Source: an uncultured Propionibacteriaceae bacterium (GTDB lineage Bacteria > Actinomycetota > Actinomycetes > Propionibacteriales > Propionibacteriaceae). Taken from it: a stretch of 36,630 bases of DNA. The stretch spans positions 1-36,630 of the forward strand of contig CAMDZW010000035.1 of the NCBI GenBank assembly GCA_945911015.1, given 5' to 3'. This document shows positions 24,408 to 32,479 of the stretch, one piece after another (within the stretch, counting starts at the first letter, position 1; the number at the start of each line of letters is the position of its first letter). A program made the position numbers and the translations under genes. Under the pieces are notes generated by a model. It did no database searches. It was not told the DNA's origin and saw only the letters and a list, made by a program, of their open reading frames with translations.

Positions 24408-26678
24408 TCAGTACTTCTTGGGCTGGAATCCGCGCAAGCGGAGGCTGTTGAGCACGACCAGGACCGAGCTGAGTGCCATCGCGCCGCCGGCGATCATCGG
24501 ATTGAGCAGGCCGGCCGCCGCGACCGGGATCGCAGCGACGTTGTAGCCGAAGGCCCAGACCAGGTTGGACACGATGGTGCGCCAGGTCGAGCGGGCCAGT
24601 CGGATGCCGTCGACCACGGCGGTCAGGTCGTCCCGCACCAGGGTCAGGTCGGAGGCCTGGATGGCGGCATCGGTCCCGGCGCCCATGGCGATGCCGAGAT
24701 CGGCGGTCGCCAGGGCCGCCGCATCGTTGACGCCGTCGCCGACCATCGCGACTCGCTTTCCCCGTGCCTGCAGGGATTCCACGGCATCGACCTTGCCTTG
24801 CGGCAGGACTCCGGCGATGACGGTGTCGATGCCGACGTGGTCAGCGACGGCACGGGCTGCGGTCTCGTGATCGCCGGTCAGCAGCACCGGGTCGAGCCCG
24901 AGCCGCTTCAACTCACCCACGACGCGAGGTGCATCCTCCCGTACGGTGTCAGCGATCGTGATCAGCCCGGCCGGGGTGTCGTCGATCCACACCATGACCG
25001 GGGTCTGGCCGGACCGGCGGGCCCGATCGACGGTCTCGGTCCAAGTGGTCGGAACGGATTCGGGACGCCCCACCCGTACGGAGTGGTTGGTGTCGTGATC
25101 GGTGATGATGGCGGTGATGCCGATCCCGGCGGTGTTGGTGAACGACTCGAGCGTGGCGAGTTGTTCGGCGCTTGCCACGACCGCTCGGGCCAGAGGATGT
25201 TCCGAGCCGGATTCGGCGGTGGCTGCATAACGGACCAGGGTGGCGCGATCCGTGCCCTCGAACGGATGGACCGAGACCACTGACATCTCGCCGGTGGTCA
25301 GGGTGCCGGTCTTGTCGAGCAGGATGGCATCGACCCTCCGGGTCGCTTCGAGTGCTTCCGGGCCGCGCAGCAGGATGCCCAGCTGGGCACCGCGGCCGGT
25401 GCCGACCATCAGCGCGGTCGGAGTCGCCAGACCCAGTGCGCAGGGGCAGGCGATGATCAACACCGACACTGCGGAGGTGAGCGCAAAGGTGAGGCCCTGA
25501 CCGGTCACCAACCAGAAGATGACCGTGGCCAGTGCAATCAGCATCACGACCGGGACGAAGACCGAGCTGATCCGGTCCGCGATCCGTTGCACCTCGGCCT
25601 TGCCGTTCTGGGCCTTGCGGACCAGGTCGGCGATCTGGGCGAGTTGGGTGTCGGCACCGACTCGGTCGCTGCGGACGATGAGCCGACCGCTCACGTTGAC
25701 GGTGCCACCGATGACCGGATCACCGTCGGCGACGTCGACCGGCACGGACTCGCCGGTGACCATGGCGGTGTCCACCGCGCTGTGTCCGCTGAGCACCGTA
25801 CCGTCGGTGGCAACCTTCTCCCCCGGACGGACGACGAAGTGGTCACCGACCTGCAACTGCTCGATCGGGATTCGTTCTTCCCGGGAAGACCCCGATCCTC
25901 CGCGCAGCACCGCGACATCCTTCGCGCCGAGATCGAGCAGGGCCCGCAGTGCAGCACCGGCTTCCCGCTTGGAGCGGGCCTCGACGAAACGCCCGATCAG
26001 CAGGAAGGTGACGATGCCAACCGCCGCCTCCAGATAGATGTTGGACAGCTGGTCGCTGCGTTCGAGGGAGAAGCTGAACCCGTGACGCATGCCGAGATGG
26101 CCGGCGTCACCGAACACGAGGGCAATCACCGACCAGCTGAACGCAGCGGTCACCCCCAGCGAGATCAAGGTGTCCATGGTGGTCGCACCGTGCCGCAGAT
26201 TGGTCCAGGCGGCCTTGTGGAAGGGCAGCGCCGCCCAGGTGACGATCGGCCACGCCAGCGCCAGCGAAATCCACTGCCAGCCGTTGAACTGCAGCGGCGG
26301 GATCATCGCCATGGCAATGACCGGGACGGCCGAGACGATCGCCACGATCATGCGGGTGCGTAGTGCGGCGGCCTCGTCGTGGGGCTGGGGGGCCGGCTCG
26401 GCCCCGTCGACCGGCTCGACCGCCGGCGGGGCCGGGACCCGTGCGCCGTAGCCGGTGTTCTCCACCACGGTGATCGCATCCTCGGCAGACACGTCCAGCG
26501 GAGCTTCGATGGAGGCAGACTCGAGGGTGTAGTTGACCGTGGCCCTCACCCCATCGACCTTGTTGAGCTTCTTCTCGATCCGGCCAGCGCACGAGGCGCA
26601 GGTCATGCCAGTGATGTCCAGGTCGATGTGATGGGTCGCTTGCGGGATCGGATCAGCGATCGCTGCGGTGTCGCTCAT
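24408..26678 (-). CDS. copA: Copper-translocating P1B-type ATPase
   Basis: This 756-aa copper exporter of the cytoplasmic membrane has an N-terminal HMA domain with GMTCASC (24-30). Other landmarks are TGES (308-311, actuator), the membrane CPC (411-413) that marks a Cu(I) pump, DKTGT (455-459, phosphorylated Asp), His-Pro (494-495) and GDGVND (647-652). All catalytic elements are intact. It follows csoR and copZ in the same direction, so it is the output gene of a copper-inducible unit. It ends 3 bp from the sulfatase gene on the other strand. Confidence 0.96.
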   Translation of the reverse strand: MSDTAAIADPIPQATHHIDLDITGMTCASCAGRIEKKLNKVDGVRATVNYTLESASIEAPLDVSAEDAITVVENTGYGARVPAPPAVEPVDGAEPAPQPHDEAAALRTRMIVAIVSAVPVIAMAMIPPLQFNGWQWISLALAWPIVTWAALPFHKAAWTNLRHGATTMDTLISLGVTAAFSWSVIALVFGDAGHLGMRHGFSFSLERSDQLSNIYLEAAVGIVTFLLIGRFVEARSKREAGAALRALLDLGAKDVAVLRGGSGSSREERIPIEQLQVGDHFVVRPGEKVATDGTVLSGHSAVDTAMVTGESVPVDVADGDPVIGGTVNVSGRLIVRSDRVGADTQLAQIADLVRKAQNGKAEVQRIADRISSVFVPVVMLIALATVIFWLVTGQGLTFALTSAVSVLIIACPCALGLATPTALMVGTGRGAQLGILLRGPEALEATRRVDAILLDKTGTLTTGEMSVVSVHPFEGTDRATLVRYAATAESGSEHPLARAVVASAEQLATLESFTNTAGIGITAIITDHDTNHSVRVGRPESVPTTWTETVDRARRSGQTPVMVWIDDTPAGLITIADTVREDAPRVVGELKRLGLDPVLLTGDHETAARAVADHVGIDTVIAGVLPQGKVDAVESLQARGKRVAMVGDGVNDAAALATADLGIAMGAGTDAAIQASDLTLVRDDLTAVVDGIRLARSTWRTIVSNLVWAFGYNVAAIPVAAAGLLNPMIAGGAMALSSVLVVLNSLRLRGFQPKKY

Positions 26679-26719
26679 GGTCTGTCCTCGGGATCGGCAG
26701 TGGCGTGGGGTTGGGGCCT

Positions 26720-26760
26720 GGCCCTCAGGAGGCCCGGATGTCGGCCCTCAGGAGACCCGG
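26720..26760. repeat. 18-bp duplication over the copZ stop codon
   Basis: GGCCCTCAGGAGGCCCGG (26720-26737) and GGCCCTCAGGAGACCCGG (26743-26760) differ by one base. On the minus strand the second copy contains the last codons and stop of copZ, and the first repeats them just downstream, before copA. It looks like a small tandem duplication of the gene end. Confidence 0.7.
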
Positions 26761-26963
26761 GTCGCGGCGTAGTTGCCGGCCTCGGCGACGGTCTCGCTGA
26801 TGAGGGTGTCGGCCACCTCGGTGGTCGTGGTGACGGTCATGGTGCCGGCTGGTCGGTCGACGACCACGGTCTCGACGCCGTCGAGCTCGACGACGTCTTC
26901 GGTGATGGCGTTGGCGCAGTGGTCGCAGGTCATGCCGGTGACGGTCCACGTGGTGGTGGTCAT
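26748..26963 (-). CDS. copZ: Copper chaperone (HMA domain)
   Basis: The 71-aa single HMA domain carries the metal site GMTCDHC and the 'TVVVDRPAGTMTVTT' strand pattern. It should carry Cu(I) in the cytoplasm to CopA or CsoR. AAGGAAGACC precedes ATG 26963; the longer frame to 27311 overlaps csoR in another frame and is not real. It lies between csoR and copA. The motif has C-D-H-C rather than the more common C-x-x-C residues of CopZ, but both cysteines are kept. Confidence 0.93.
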   Translation of the reverse strand: MTTTTWTVTGMTCDHCANAITEDVVELDGVETVVVDRPAGTMTVTTTTEVADTLISETVAEAGNYAATRVS

Positions 26964-26995
26964 GGTCTTCCTTCTTTCGTGGGTGGTGGTCGGGA

Positions 26996-27304
26996 TCAGG
27001 AACGGACGAGTCGGGCGATGGCGGCAGAGGCTTCGTTGATCTTCTCGTCGGCCTCGTCGCCACCGTGGCTGATGGCGCGTGTCACACAGTGGTGCAGGTG
27101 CTCGTCGAGCAGGCCGAGGGCGACTGACTCCAGGGCGCGGGTCGAGGCGGAGATCTGGGTGAGGATGTCGATGCAGTACTTGTCCTCCTCGATCATCCGC
27201 TGCAGGCCTCGGATCTGGCCCTCGATACGACGCAGGCGTTTCAGGTGGGCGTCCTTCTGGGCGGTGTAGCCATGCCCGTCCGCGGGCATTTCGGTGGTCT
27301 CCAT
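26996..27304 (-). CDS. csoR: Copper-sensing repressor of the CsoR family
   Basis: The 102-aa all-helical DUF156-family repressor carries the Cu(I) ligands Cys44, His69 and Cys73. The spacing (25 and 4) is the same as C36-H61-C65 of M. tuberculosis CsoR. The family binds DNA apo and leaves it when copper binds. The start is ATG 27304, with no Shine-Dalgarno; promoter elements end about 6 bp upstream, so the transcript may be leaderless. It is the first gene of csoR-copZ-copA. Confidence 0.95.
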   Translation of the reverse strand: METTEMPADGHGYTAQKDAHLKRLRRIEGQIRGLQRMIEEDKYCIDILTQISASTRALESVALGLLDEHLHHCVTRAISHGGDEADEKINEASAAIARLVRS

Positions 27305-27310
27305 GAGGCA

Positions 27311-27341
27311 ATACTATACCCCCCTATGGTATCAAGCAAGG
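27311..27341 (-). promoter_or_regulatory. csoR promoter with overlapping CsoR operator
   Basis: On the minus strand TTGCTT (-35) and TAGTAT (-10) are 17 bp apart, and the -10 ends six bases before ATG 27304. Inside the spacer lies the dyad ATACC-N7-GGTAT (27316-27332) with a G/C-rich centre, the usual form of a CsoR operator. Binding there would block RNA polymerase, giving copper-relieved autoregulation. Confidence 0.7.
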
Positions 27342-27802
27342 CCCGGTGTGGTGACTGGTGTGACGAGGGTTGTGTGCTGTGGCCGCCTGGTTACGGATGG
27401 GTCACGGCGGGTCCCCACCTCAGATCGAGGTCCTGTGGGTAACGACACTCGTCGGCCGCATTGTCAAGCCCCTGTGCGCCCTGCGAGATGAGCGCGGCGC
27501 GCGCGTGAGAAATTTGTATCCACAGCCTGTCGATAGCATCGTCCCTAGTCAGAGCGATGTTACTCAAGAGTTTAGGAGATTGTCCCCAGCGTTGTCCCCA
27601 GCTACCCACAGGCGCGACGGCGTGTCTGCACAAGCCATCCACAGTTGTCCACAGCCCCTGTGGACAACCGGCTTTCCTGGCTCCGCCAGAACCGCTAGCG
27701 TCGCGCTGTCAGTGGCGACCCCTAACGTGTTGTGCGAGTGATCGCCCAAGCCAATGCGCCTGAGGGCCAAGTGAGCAATCGTACGAAGGAGCGGTGGACG
27801 GC
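27342..27802. promoter_or_regulatory. Non-coding region with a DnaA-box cluster before dnaB
   Basis: No convincing gene was found in this stretch of about 460 bp. It carries two perfect TTGTCCACA boxes (27645-27653 plus; 27659-27667 minus) and several near matches: 27434-27442 (minus, 8/9), 27516-27524 (8/9), 27580-27588 and 27592-27600 (TTGTCCCCA, 8/9), 27602-27610 and 27635-27643 (7/9). The two perfect boxes face each other. The last 130 bp are free of boxes and should contain the dnaB promoter. AAGGAG at 27786-27791 is the dnaB ribosome-binding site. Confidence 0.6.
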
Positions 27803-29155
27803 ATGAGTGTCGCCGAGATGGAGGACTACCAGCGGTCCGGCCCGGACCGTACGCCGCCGCAGGACCTGACCGCTGAGCAGTGCGTGTTGGGGTCGATGCT
27901 GCTGAGCAAGGACGCGATCGCTGATGTGGTCGAGCTGATCCGCGGCGTCGACTTCTATCGTCCGGCGCACGAGTTGATCTATGACGCTGTGCTCGATCTC
28001 TATGGTCGCGGCGAGCCTGCCGATGCGATCACCGTTGCCGATGAGTTGACCAAGCGGGGAGACATCGCCCGGGTCGGTGGCCACACCTATCTGCATGACC
28101 TGCTCGCGTCAGTGCCGATGGCGGCCAACGCCGGCTACTACGCAGAGATCGTGCGCGAGAAGGCGATCCTGCGGCGTCTGGTCGATGCGTCGGTCAAGAT
28201 CGCCCAGCTCGGCTATGCCGCCGAGGGGGACGTCGACGAAATCGTCGACGCGGCCCAGGCTGAGGTCTATGCCGTCACCGACCGGCGCACCAGTGAGGAC
28301 TACAAGCCGCTCTCGGAGCTGATGGAGGCCACCCTCGACGAGATCGAGGCCATCGAGGGCAATGGCGGTGCGATGGCCGGGGTGCCGACCGGTTTCATCG
28401 AGCTCGACGACCTGACCAACGGGCTCCACGGCGGTCAGATGATCATCGTGGCCGCTCGACCGGCGATGGGCAAATCAACTCTGGGGTTGGACTTCGCCCG
28501 GGCCTGCTCGATCAAGAATGGTCTCTGCTCGGCGATCTTCTCCCTGGAGATGGGGCAGACCGAGATCACCATGCGGTTGCTCTCGGCCGAGGCCGACATC
28601 CCGCTCAACCACATCCGCAAGGGCGAGATGACCGAGGAGGACTGGACCCGTATGTCGCGGAAGATGGGTGAGGTCTCCGAGGCGCCGCTGTTCATCGATG
28701 ACTCGCCCAACCTGACGATGATGGAGATCCGGGCCAAGGCCCGCCGGCTCAAACAGCGTCACGACCTGCGGCTGATCGTGATCGACTACATGCAGTTGAT
28801 GACGTCGGGCAAGAAGGTCGAGTCCCGCCAGCTCGAGGTGTCGGAGTTCTCCCGCCAGATCAAGCTGTTGGCCAAGGAGCTCGATGTGCCGGTGGTGGCG
28901 ATCTCGCAGCTGAACCGTGGTCCCGAGCAGCGCACGGACAAGAAGCCGATGGTCGCCGACCTACGCGAGAGCGGATCTTTGGAGCAGGATGCGGACATGA
29001 TCATCCTGCTGCACCGGGAGGACTACTACGACAAGGAGTCCCCGCGTCTCGGTGAGGCGGACCTGATCGTGGCCAAGCACCGCAACGGCCCGACCCGTGA
29101 CATCCCCGTCGTCTTCCAGGGGCACTACTCCCGGTTCCGCGACATGCAGCACTGA
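27803..29155 (+). CDS. dnaB: Replicative DNA helicase DnaB
   Basis: This is the hexameric 5'-3' helicase of the replication fork, 450 aa. It has an N-terminal DnaB domain (AEQCVLGSMLL..., about 20-125), a linker, and a RecA-like C-terminal domain with Walker A ARPAMGKST (218-226) and Walker B LIVIDYMQLM (324-333). 'SLEQDADMIILLHR' holds the late conserved motif. ATG 27803 is preferred because AAGGAG lies 11 nt upstream; an in-frame GTG at 27794 is too close to it. No intein is inserted at the Walker A site, unlike several actinobacterial DnaB proteins. It is preceded by a DnaA-box cluster. Confidence 0.97.
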   Translation: MSVAEMEDYQRSGPDRTPPQDLTAEQCVLGSMLLSKDAIADVVELIRGVDFYRPAHELIYDAVLDLYGRGEPADAITVADELTKRGDIARVGGHTYLHDLLASVPMAANAGYYAEIVREKAILRRLVDASVKIAQLGYAAEGDVDEIVDAAQAEVYAVTDRRTSEDYKPLSELMEATLDEIEAIEGNGGAMAGVPTGFIELDDLTNGLHGGQMIIVAARPAMGKSTLGLDFARACSIKNGLCSAIFSLEMGQTEITMRLLSAEADIPLNHIRKGEMTEEDWTRMSRKMGEVSEAPLFIDDSPNLTMMEIRAKARRLKQRHDLRLIVIDYMQLMTSGKKVESRQLEVSEFSRQIKLLAKELDVPVVAISQLNRGPEQRTDKKPMVADLRESGSLEQDADMIILLHREDYYDKESPRLGEADLIVAKHRNGPTRDIPVVFQGHYSRFRDMQH

Positions 29156-29201
29156 GGTCGGCCGGGCGCCATGGCCGTGGCCGGGTGGTTCCGGTCACAT
29201 T

Positions 29202-29224
29202 CCGGCCCGAAACATGGGGCCCGG
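29202..29224. terminator. Possible terminator hairpin after dnaB
   Basis: CCGGCCC (29202-29208) can pair with GGG-C-CCGG (29217-29224) with one bulged base and an 8-nt loop, about 47 bp after the dnaB stop. It ends just before the -35 of the next promoter. No U-tract, so the call is weak. Confidence 0.3.
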
Positions 29225-29225
29225 G

Positions 29226-29281
29226 TTGCCAACGAAATTAGGGAAGCCTAGTCTTTGGTCGGTTAGGTGAGCCTGTCCAAG
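29226..29281 (+). promoter_or_regulatory. Iron-regulated promoter with two DtxR/IdeR-like boxes
   Basis: TTGCCA (29226-29231) and TAGTCT (29249-29254) are separated by 17 bp. Box 1 (29238-29256) and box 2 (29263-29281) both begin TTAGG and match the 19-bp DtxR consensus at about 12 and 13 positions. Box 1 covers the -10 and box 2 the expected start of transcription; the boxes are 25 bp apart. Iron-loaded DtxR/IdeR bound there should shut the siderophore operon. Confidence 0.65.
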
Positions 29282-29342
29282 GCTCCCAACAGATCCTTGG
29301 CCACGATGCCACCACCGAAACCCTGTGGGAGAAACGTTCATC

Positions 29343-30347
29343 ATGCTCGTGAACCGCCGGCGCGTCCTTGCGCTGTCCACCCTTGCCGCCACCGCCCTTG
29401 GCCTGGCCGCCTGTTCGAAGGACGCCGGACCCGGCGCCGAGCCGTCCGGATCGGGCGCACCGGATGCCACCACTCCCGAAGCGACCACCATCGAGGTCAC
29501 CGACAACCACGGCACCCAGACCGTGCCGCAGCCGGCCGAGCGAGTCGTTGTCACCGACAACCGGCTCTTCGAGACCCTGGCTGCCTGGGAGATCCCGCTG
29601 GTCGCGGCCTCACGCTCGCTGATGCCGGCCGACAACCCGTACAAGAATGACGACTCGATCGCTGATCTCGGACTGCACACCGAGCCCGATCTCGAGGCCG
29701 TCGTGGCAGCCGATCCGGACCTGGTCCTCAACGGTCAGCGCTTCGCCCAGTACCGCGATGACTTCGTCACCCTGGTGCCGGATGCGGCGATCGTCGAGCT
29801 CGACCCGCGCGACGGCGAGGCCCTCGAGGACGAGCTGAAGCGCCAGATCGAGACCCTCGGAGCGATCTTCGACAAGGCTGACGAGGCCACCGGGATCATC
29901 GCTGACTTCGACGCCGCGGTGAAGGCGGTCAAGGATGCCTATGACCCGGCGCTGAAGGTGATGACCGTGATCACCTCCGGCGGTGAGATCAACTACTCCG
30001 CACCGGTCACCGGCCGCACCCTCGGCCCGGTCTTCGAGATGTTGGGCCTGACCCCCTCGCTCGAGGCCGACGGCTCGGGTGATCATGAGGGCGATGACAT
30101 CTCGGTCGAGGCCATTGCTGCCTCCAACCCCGACATCATCCTGGTCATGGACCGTGACGCTGCGCTGGCGGCCAACTCCGGTGAGGACTACAAGCCGGCC
30201 AACGACCTGATCTCCAACTCTGAGGCGCTGCAGAATGTGAAGGCGGTCAAGGAGGACAAGATCGTCTACATGCCGCAGAACACCTACCTCAACGAGGGCA
30301 TCCAGACCTACACCACCTTCTTCAACTCCATCGCGAAGGTGCTGTGA
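29343..30347 (+). CDS. Iron-siderophore-binding lipoprotein (FecB/FepB type)
   Basis: The 334-aa solute-binding protein belongs to the periplasmic-binding-protein 2 (FecB/FepB) class. The leader 'NRRRVLALSTLAATALGLAAC' has a lipobox at Cys24, followed by a Pro/Ser/Gly linker and 'TIEVTDNHGTQTVPQPAERVVV', the standard opening of siderophore-binding proteins. 'LEAVVAADPDLVL' and 'VEAIAASNPDIILVMDRDAAL' fit the two lobes. ATG 29343 gives a proper leader; an in-frame GTG at 29325 lacks one. It is the first gene of a four-gene uptake operon behind DtxR-like boxes. Confidence 0.93.
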   Translation: MLVNRRRVLALSTLAATALGLAACSKDAGPGAEPSGSGAPDATTPEATTIEVTDNHGTQTVPQPAERVVVTDNRLFETLAAWEIPLVAASRSLMPADNPYKNDDSIADLGLHTEPDLEAVVAADPDLVLNGQRFAQYRDDFVTLVPDAAIVELDPRDGEALEDELKRQIETLGAIFDKADEATGIIADFDAAVKAVKDAYDPALKVMTVITSGGEINYSAPVTGRTLGPVFEMLGLTPSLEADGSGDHEGDDISVEAIAASNPDIILVMDRDAALAANSGEDYKPANDLISNSEALQNVKAVKEDKIVYMPQNTYLNEGIQTYTTFFNSIAKVL

Positions 30348-30378
30348 GCCTGATCTGAGGAGTGTCCGAGTCCACACC

Positions 30379-31401
30379 ATGACCCAGACGAGCACTACGC
30401 CGACCGATCCGCCCCTTGCCGTGGGGCGGATCGGTTCGCCGCGTGCGCCCCGGGGACGCCTGTTCACCTGGCCGCTGCTGATCGGCACCGTCATCACTGC
30501 CGCGTTGGTGGCGACCTCGCTGTTCGTCGGTGTGTACGACATCTTCGGCACCGAGGATGGCGCCCAGATGTTCGCCATCACCAGGATCCCGAGGACCGCG
30601 GCGCTCGTACTCGCCGGTGCGGTGATGTCGATGGCGGGGCTGGTGATGCAACAGATCACTCAGAACCGCTTCGTCGAGCCGACCACCACCGGCACCACCG
30701 AATGGGCTGGCCTCGGCTTGTTGCTGGTGATGATCGTCGCCCCCGAGGCGTCGTTGCTGGTCAAGATGAGCGGCGCAGTGGTTGCTGCCTTTCTCGGCAC
30801 GATGGTCTTCTTCGCCTTCTTGCGCCGTGTCACCTTGAAGTCGTCGATCATCGTCCCGATCGTGGGCATGATGTTGGGCGCGGTCGTCGGCGCGATCTCC
30901 AGTTTCATGGCGTTGTCGACCGGCATGTTGCAGAGCCTGGGGGTGTGGTTCCTCGGCTCGTTCACCTCGGTGCTGCGCGGCCAGTACGAACCGTTGTGGT
31001 TGGTGCTGGTCGTGGTTGTGGCAGTGTTCATCGCCGCCGACCGCTTCACCGTTGCCGGGCTCGGCCCCGACATCGCCACCAACGTCGGCCTCAACTACAA
31101 CCGGATCGTGCTGCTGGGCACCGGCCTGATTGCACTCGCCACCGGTGTGGTCACCGTGGTTGTGGGCAACCTTCCCTTCCTGGGTCTGATCGTGCCAAAT
31201 GTGGTGTCGCTGTTTCGTGGCGACGACCTGCGTTCGAACCTGCCCTGGGTGTGTCTGGCCGGTATCAGCCTGGTCACCGTGTGCGACCTGGTCGGCCGGA
31301 TCATCATCTGGCCGTTCGAAATCCCGGTCGCCATCATCTTGTCGGTGCTTGGCGCGATCGTGTTCATCCTGCTCCTGATGAGGCAGCGTCGCCGTGGCTG
31401 A
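30379..31401 (+). CDS. Iron-siderophore ABC permease (FecCD family), first subunit
   Basis: The 340-aa membrane protein has a long cytoplasmic N-terminus and about nine helices of the BtuC/FecCD fold. 'RIPRTAALVLAGAVMSMAGLVMQQITQNRFVEP' is the FecCD signature near the N-terminus, and 'LGLIVPNVVSLFRGDDLRSNLP' is the late loop that contacts the ATPase. The gap to the binding-protein gene is 31 bp, and the end overlaps the second permease by 8 bp. Confidence 0.95.
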   Translation: MTQTSTTPTDPPLAVGRIGSPRAPRGRLFTWPLLIGTVITAALVATSLFVGVYDIFGTEDGAQMFAITRIPRTAALVLAGAVMSMAGLVMQQITQNRFVEPTTTGTTEWAGLGLLLVMIVAPEASLLVKMSGAVVAAFLGTMVFFAFLRRVTLKSSIIVPIVGMMLGAVVGAISSFMALSTGMLQSLGVWFLGSFTSVLRGQYEPLWLVLVVVVAVFIAADRFTVAGLGPDIATNVGLNYNRIVLLGTGLIALATGVVTVVVGNLPFLGLIVPNVVSLFRGDDLRSNLPWVCLAGISLVTVCDLVGRIIIWPFEIPVAIILSVLGAIVFILLLMRQRRRG

Positions 31402-32479
31402 GACCTTGACCACCCTGCCCGCACGGGAGGAGCAGCGGCCCGCAGAGGCGCAGCTCACCGGACGACCGCCCGTGGGCGAGCGGTCCGCAGGTGCGTGGCC
31501 GACCCGCTTCCGCCGCAACCGCTACTGGATCATCCTGGCCGGTCTCGCCCTGCTGAGCGTGGCGATCACCTACGGCATCCTCGGCTGGGAGAACCCGATG
31601 CCGTTCGGCAGTGACGGCTTCTGGCGGATCGCGAAACTTCGCGCCACCAGCTTGGTGGTGATCATCGTGGTCGCGTTCTGCCAGTCGATCTCCACGGTCG
31701 CCTTCCACACGGTGACGAACAACCGGATCATCACCCCGTCAATCATGGGCTTCGAGTCGCTCTACCGAGTGGTGCAGACCGGTGCAGTCTTCGTCCTCGG
31801 CGTGGCCGGTGCGACCGTGGTCCAAGGGCTGTGGCAGTTCCTCGGTCAGGTGCTGGTCATGGTGGCCTTCTCCGCTCTGCTGTACGGGTGGTTGCTGACC
31901 GGCCGCTTCGGCAACCTGCACATCATGTTGCTCGTCGGCATCATCCTCGGCGGCGGGCTCGGCGCCTTTGCCACCTTGATGCAGAGGATGCTCAGCCCGG
32001 CCGAGTTCGATGTGCTGACCGCACGGCTGATCGGCAGCATCTCCAATGCCGATGCCACCTACCTGGGCTTCTCGCTGCCGATGGCCGGCGTTGCTGGTGG
32101 TCTGCTGTGGTTGGGGTCCCAACGCCTGAACGTGATGGCGCTCGGCCGTGAGGCTGCCGTCAACCTCGGCATCAACCATCGCCGCACCATGATCATCGTG
32201 CTGCTGTTGGTGTCAGTGATGATGGCGGTCTCGACCTCGCTGGTCGGGCCGATGACCTTCTTCGGCTTCCTGGTGGCGATGATCAGTTACCAGCTGGCCG
32301 ACACCCACGACCACCGCTTCACCTTCCCGATGGCCTGGCTCACCGGGTTCGTCACCCTGGGCGGTGCCTACTTCGTGTTGAAGAACATCTTCTACGCCCA
32401 GGGCTCGGTCGGCATCATCATCGAAATCGTGGGTGGCACGTTCTTCCTGCTGTACGTACTGCGAAAGGGACGGCTGTGA
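31394..32479 (+). CDS. Iron-siderophore ABC permease (FecCD family), second subunit
   Basis: The 361-aa partner permease has the FecCD fold. 'KLRATSLVVIIVVAFCQSISTVAFHTVTNNRIITPS' matches the family N-terminal region, and 'VGPMTFFGFLVAMISYQLADTHDHRFTFP' the ATPase-contact loop. The start is GTG 31394, inside the end of the first permease gene. The end overlaps the ATPase start as GTGA. The tight overlaps indicate coupled translation of the transporter subunits. Confidence 0.95.
   Translation: MAETLTTLPAREEQRPAEAQLTGRPPVGERSAGAWPTRFRRNRYWIILAGLALLSVAITYGILGWENPMPFGSDGFWRIAKLRATSLVVIIVVAFCQSISTVAFHTVTNNRIITPSIMGFESLYRVVQTGAVFVLGVAGATVVQGLWQFLGQVLVMVAFSALLYGWLLTGRFGNLHIMLLVGIILGGGLGAFATLMQRMLSPAEFDVLTARLIGSISNADATYLGFSLPMAGVAGGLLWLGSQRLNVMALGREAAVNLGINHRRTMIIVLLLVSVMMAVSTSLVGPMTFFGFLVAMISYQLADTHDHRFTFPMAWLTGFVTLGGAYFVLKNIFYAQGSVGIIIEIVGGTFFLLYVLRKGRL

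Noticed and set aside
27803-29155. Possible intein in dnaB
   Set aside because: The protein has normal length and an uninterrupted Walker A region, so no intein is present.
30322-31518. 398-aa open frame antisense to the first FecCD permease
   Set aside because: It is His/Gln/Asp-rich low-complexity sequence produced by the membrane-protein codons of the sense strand.
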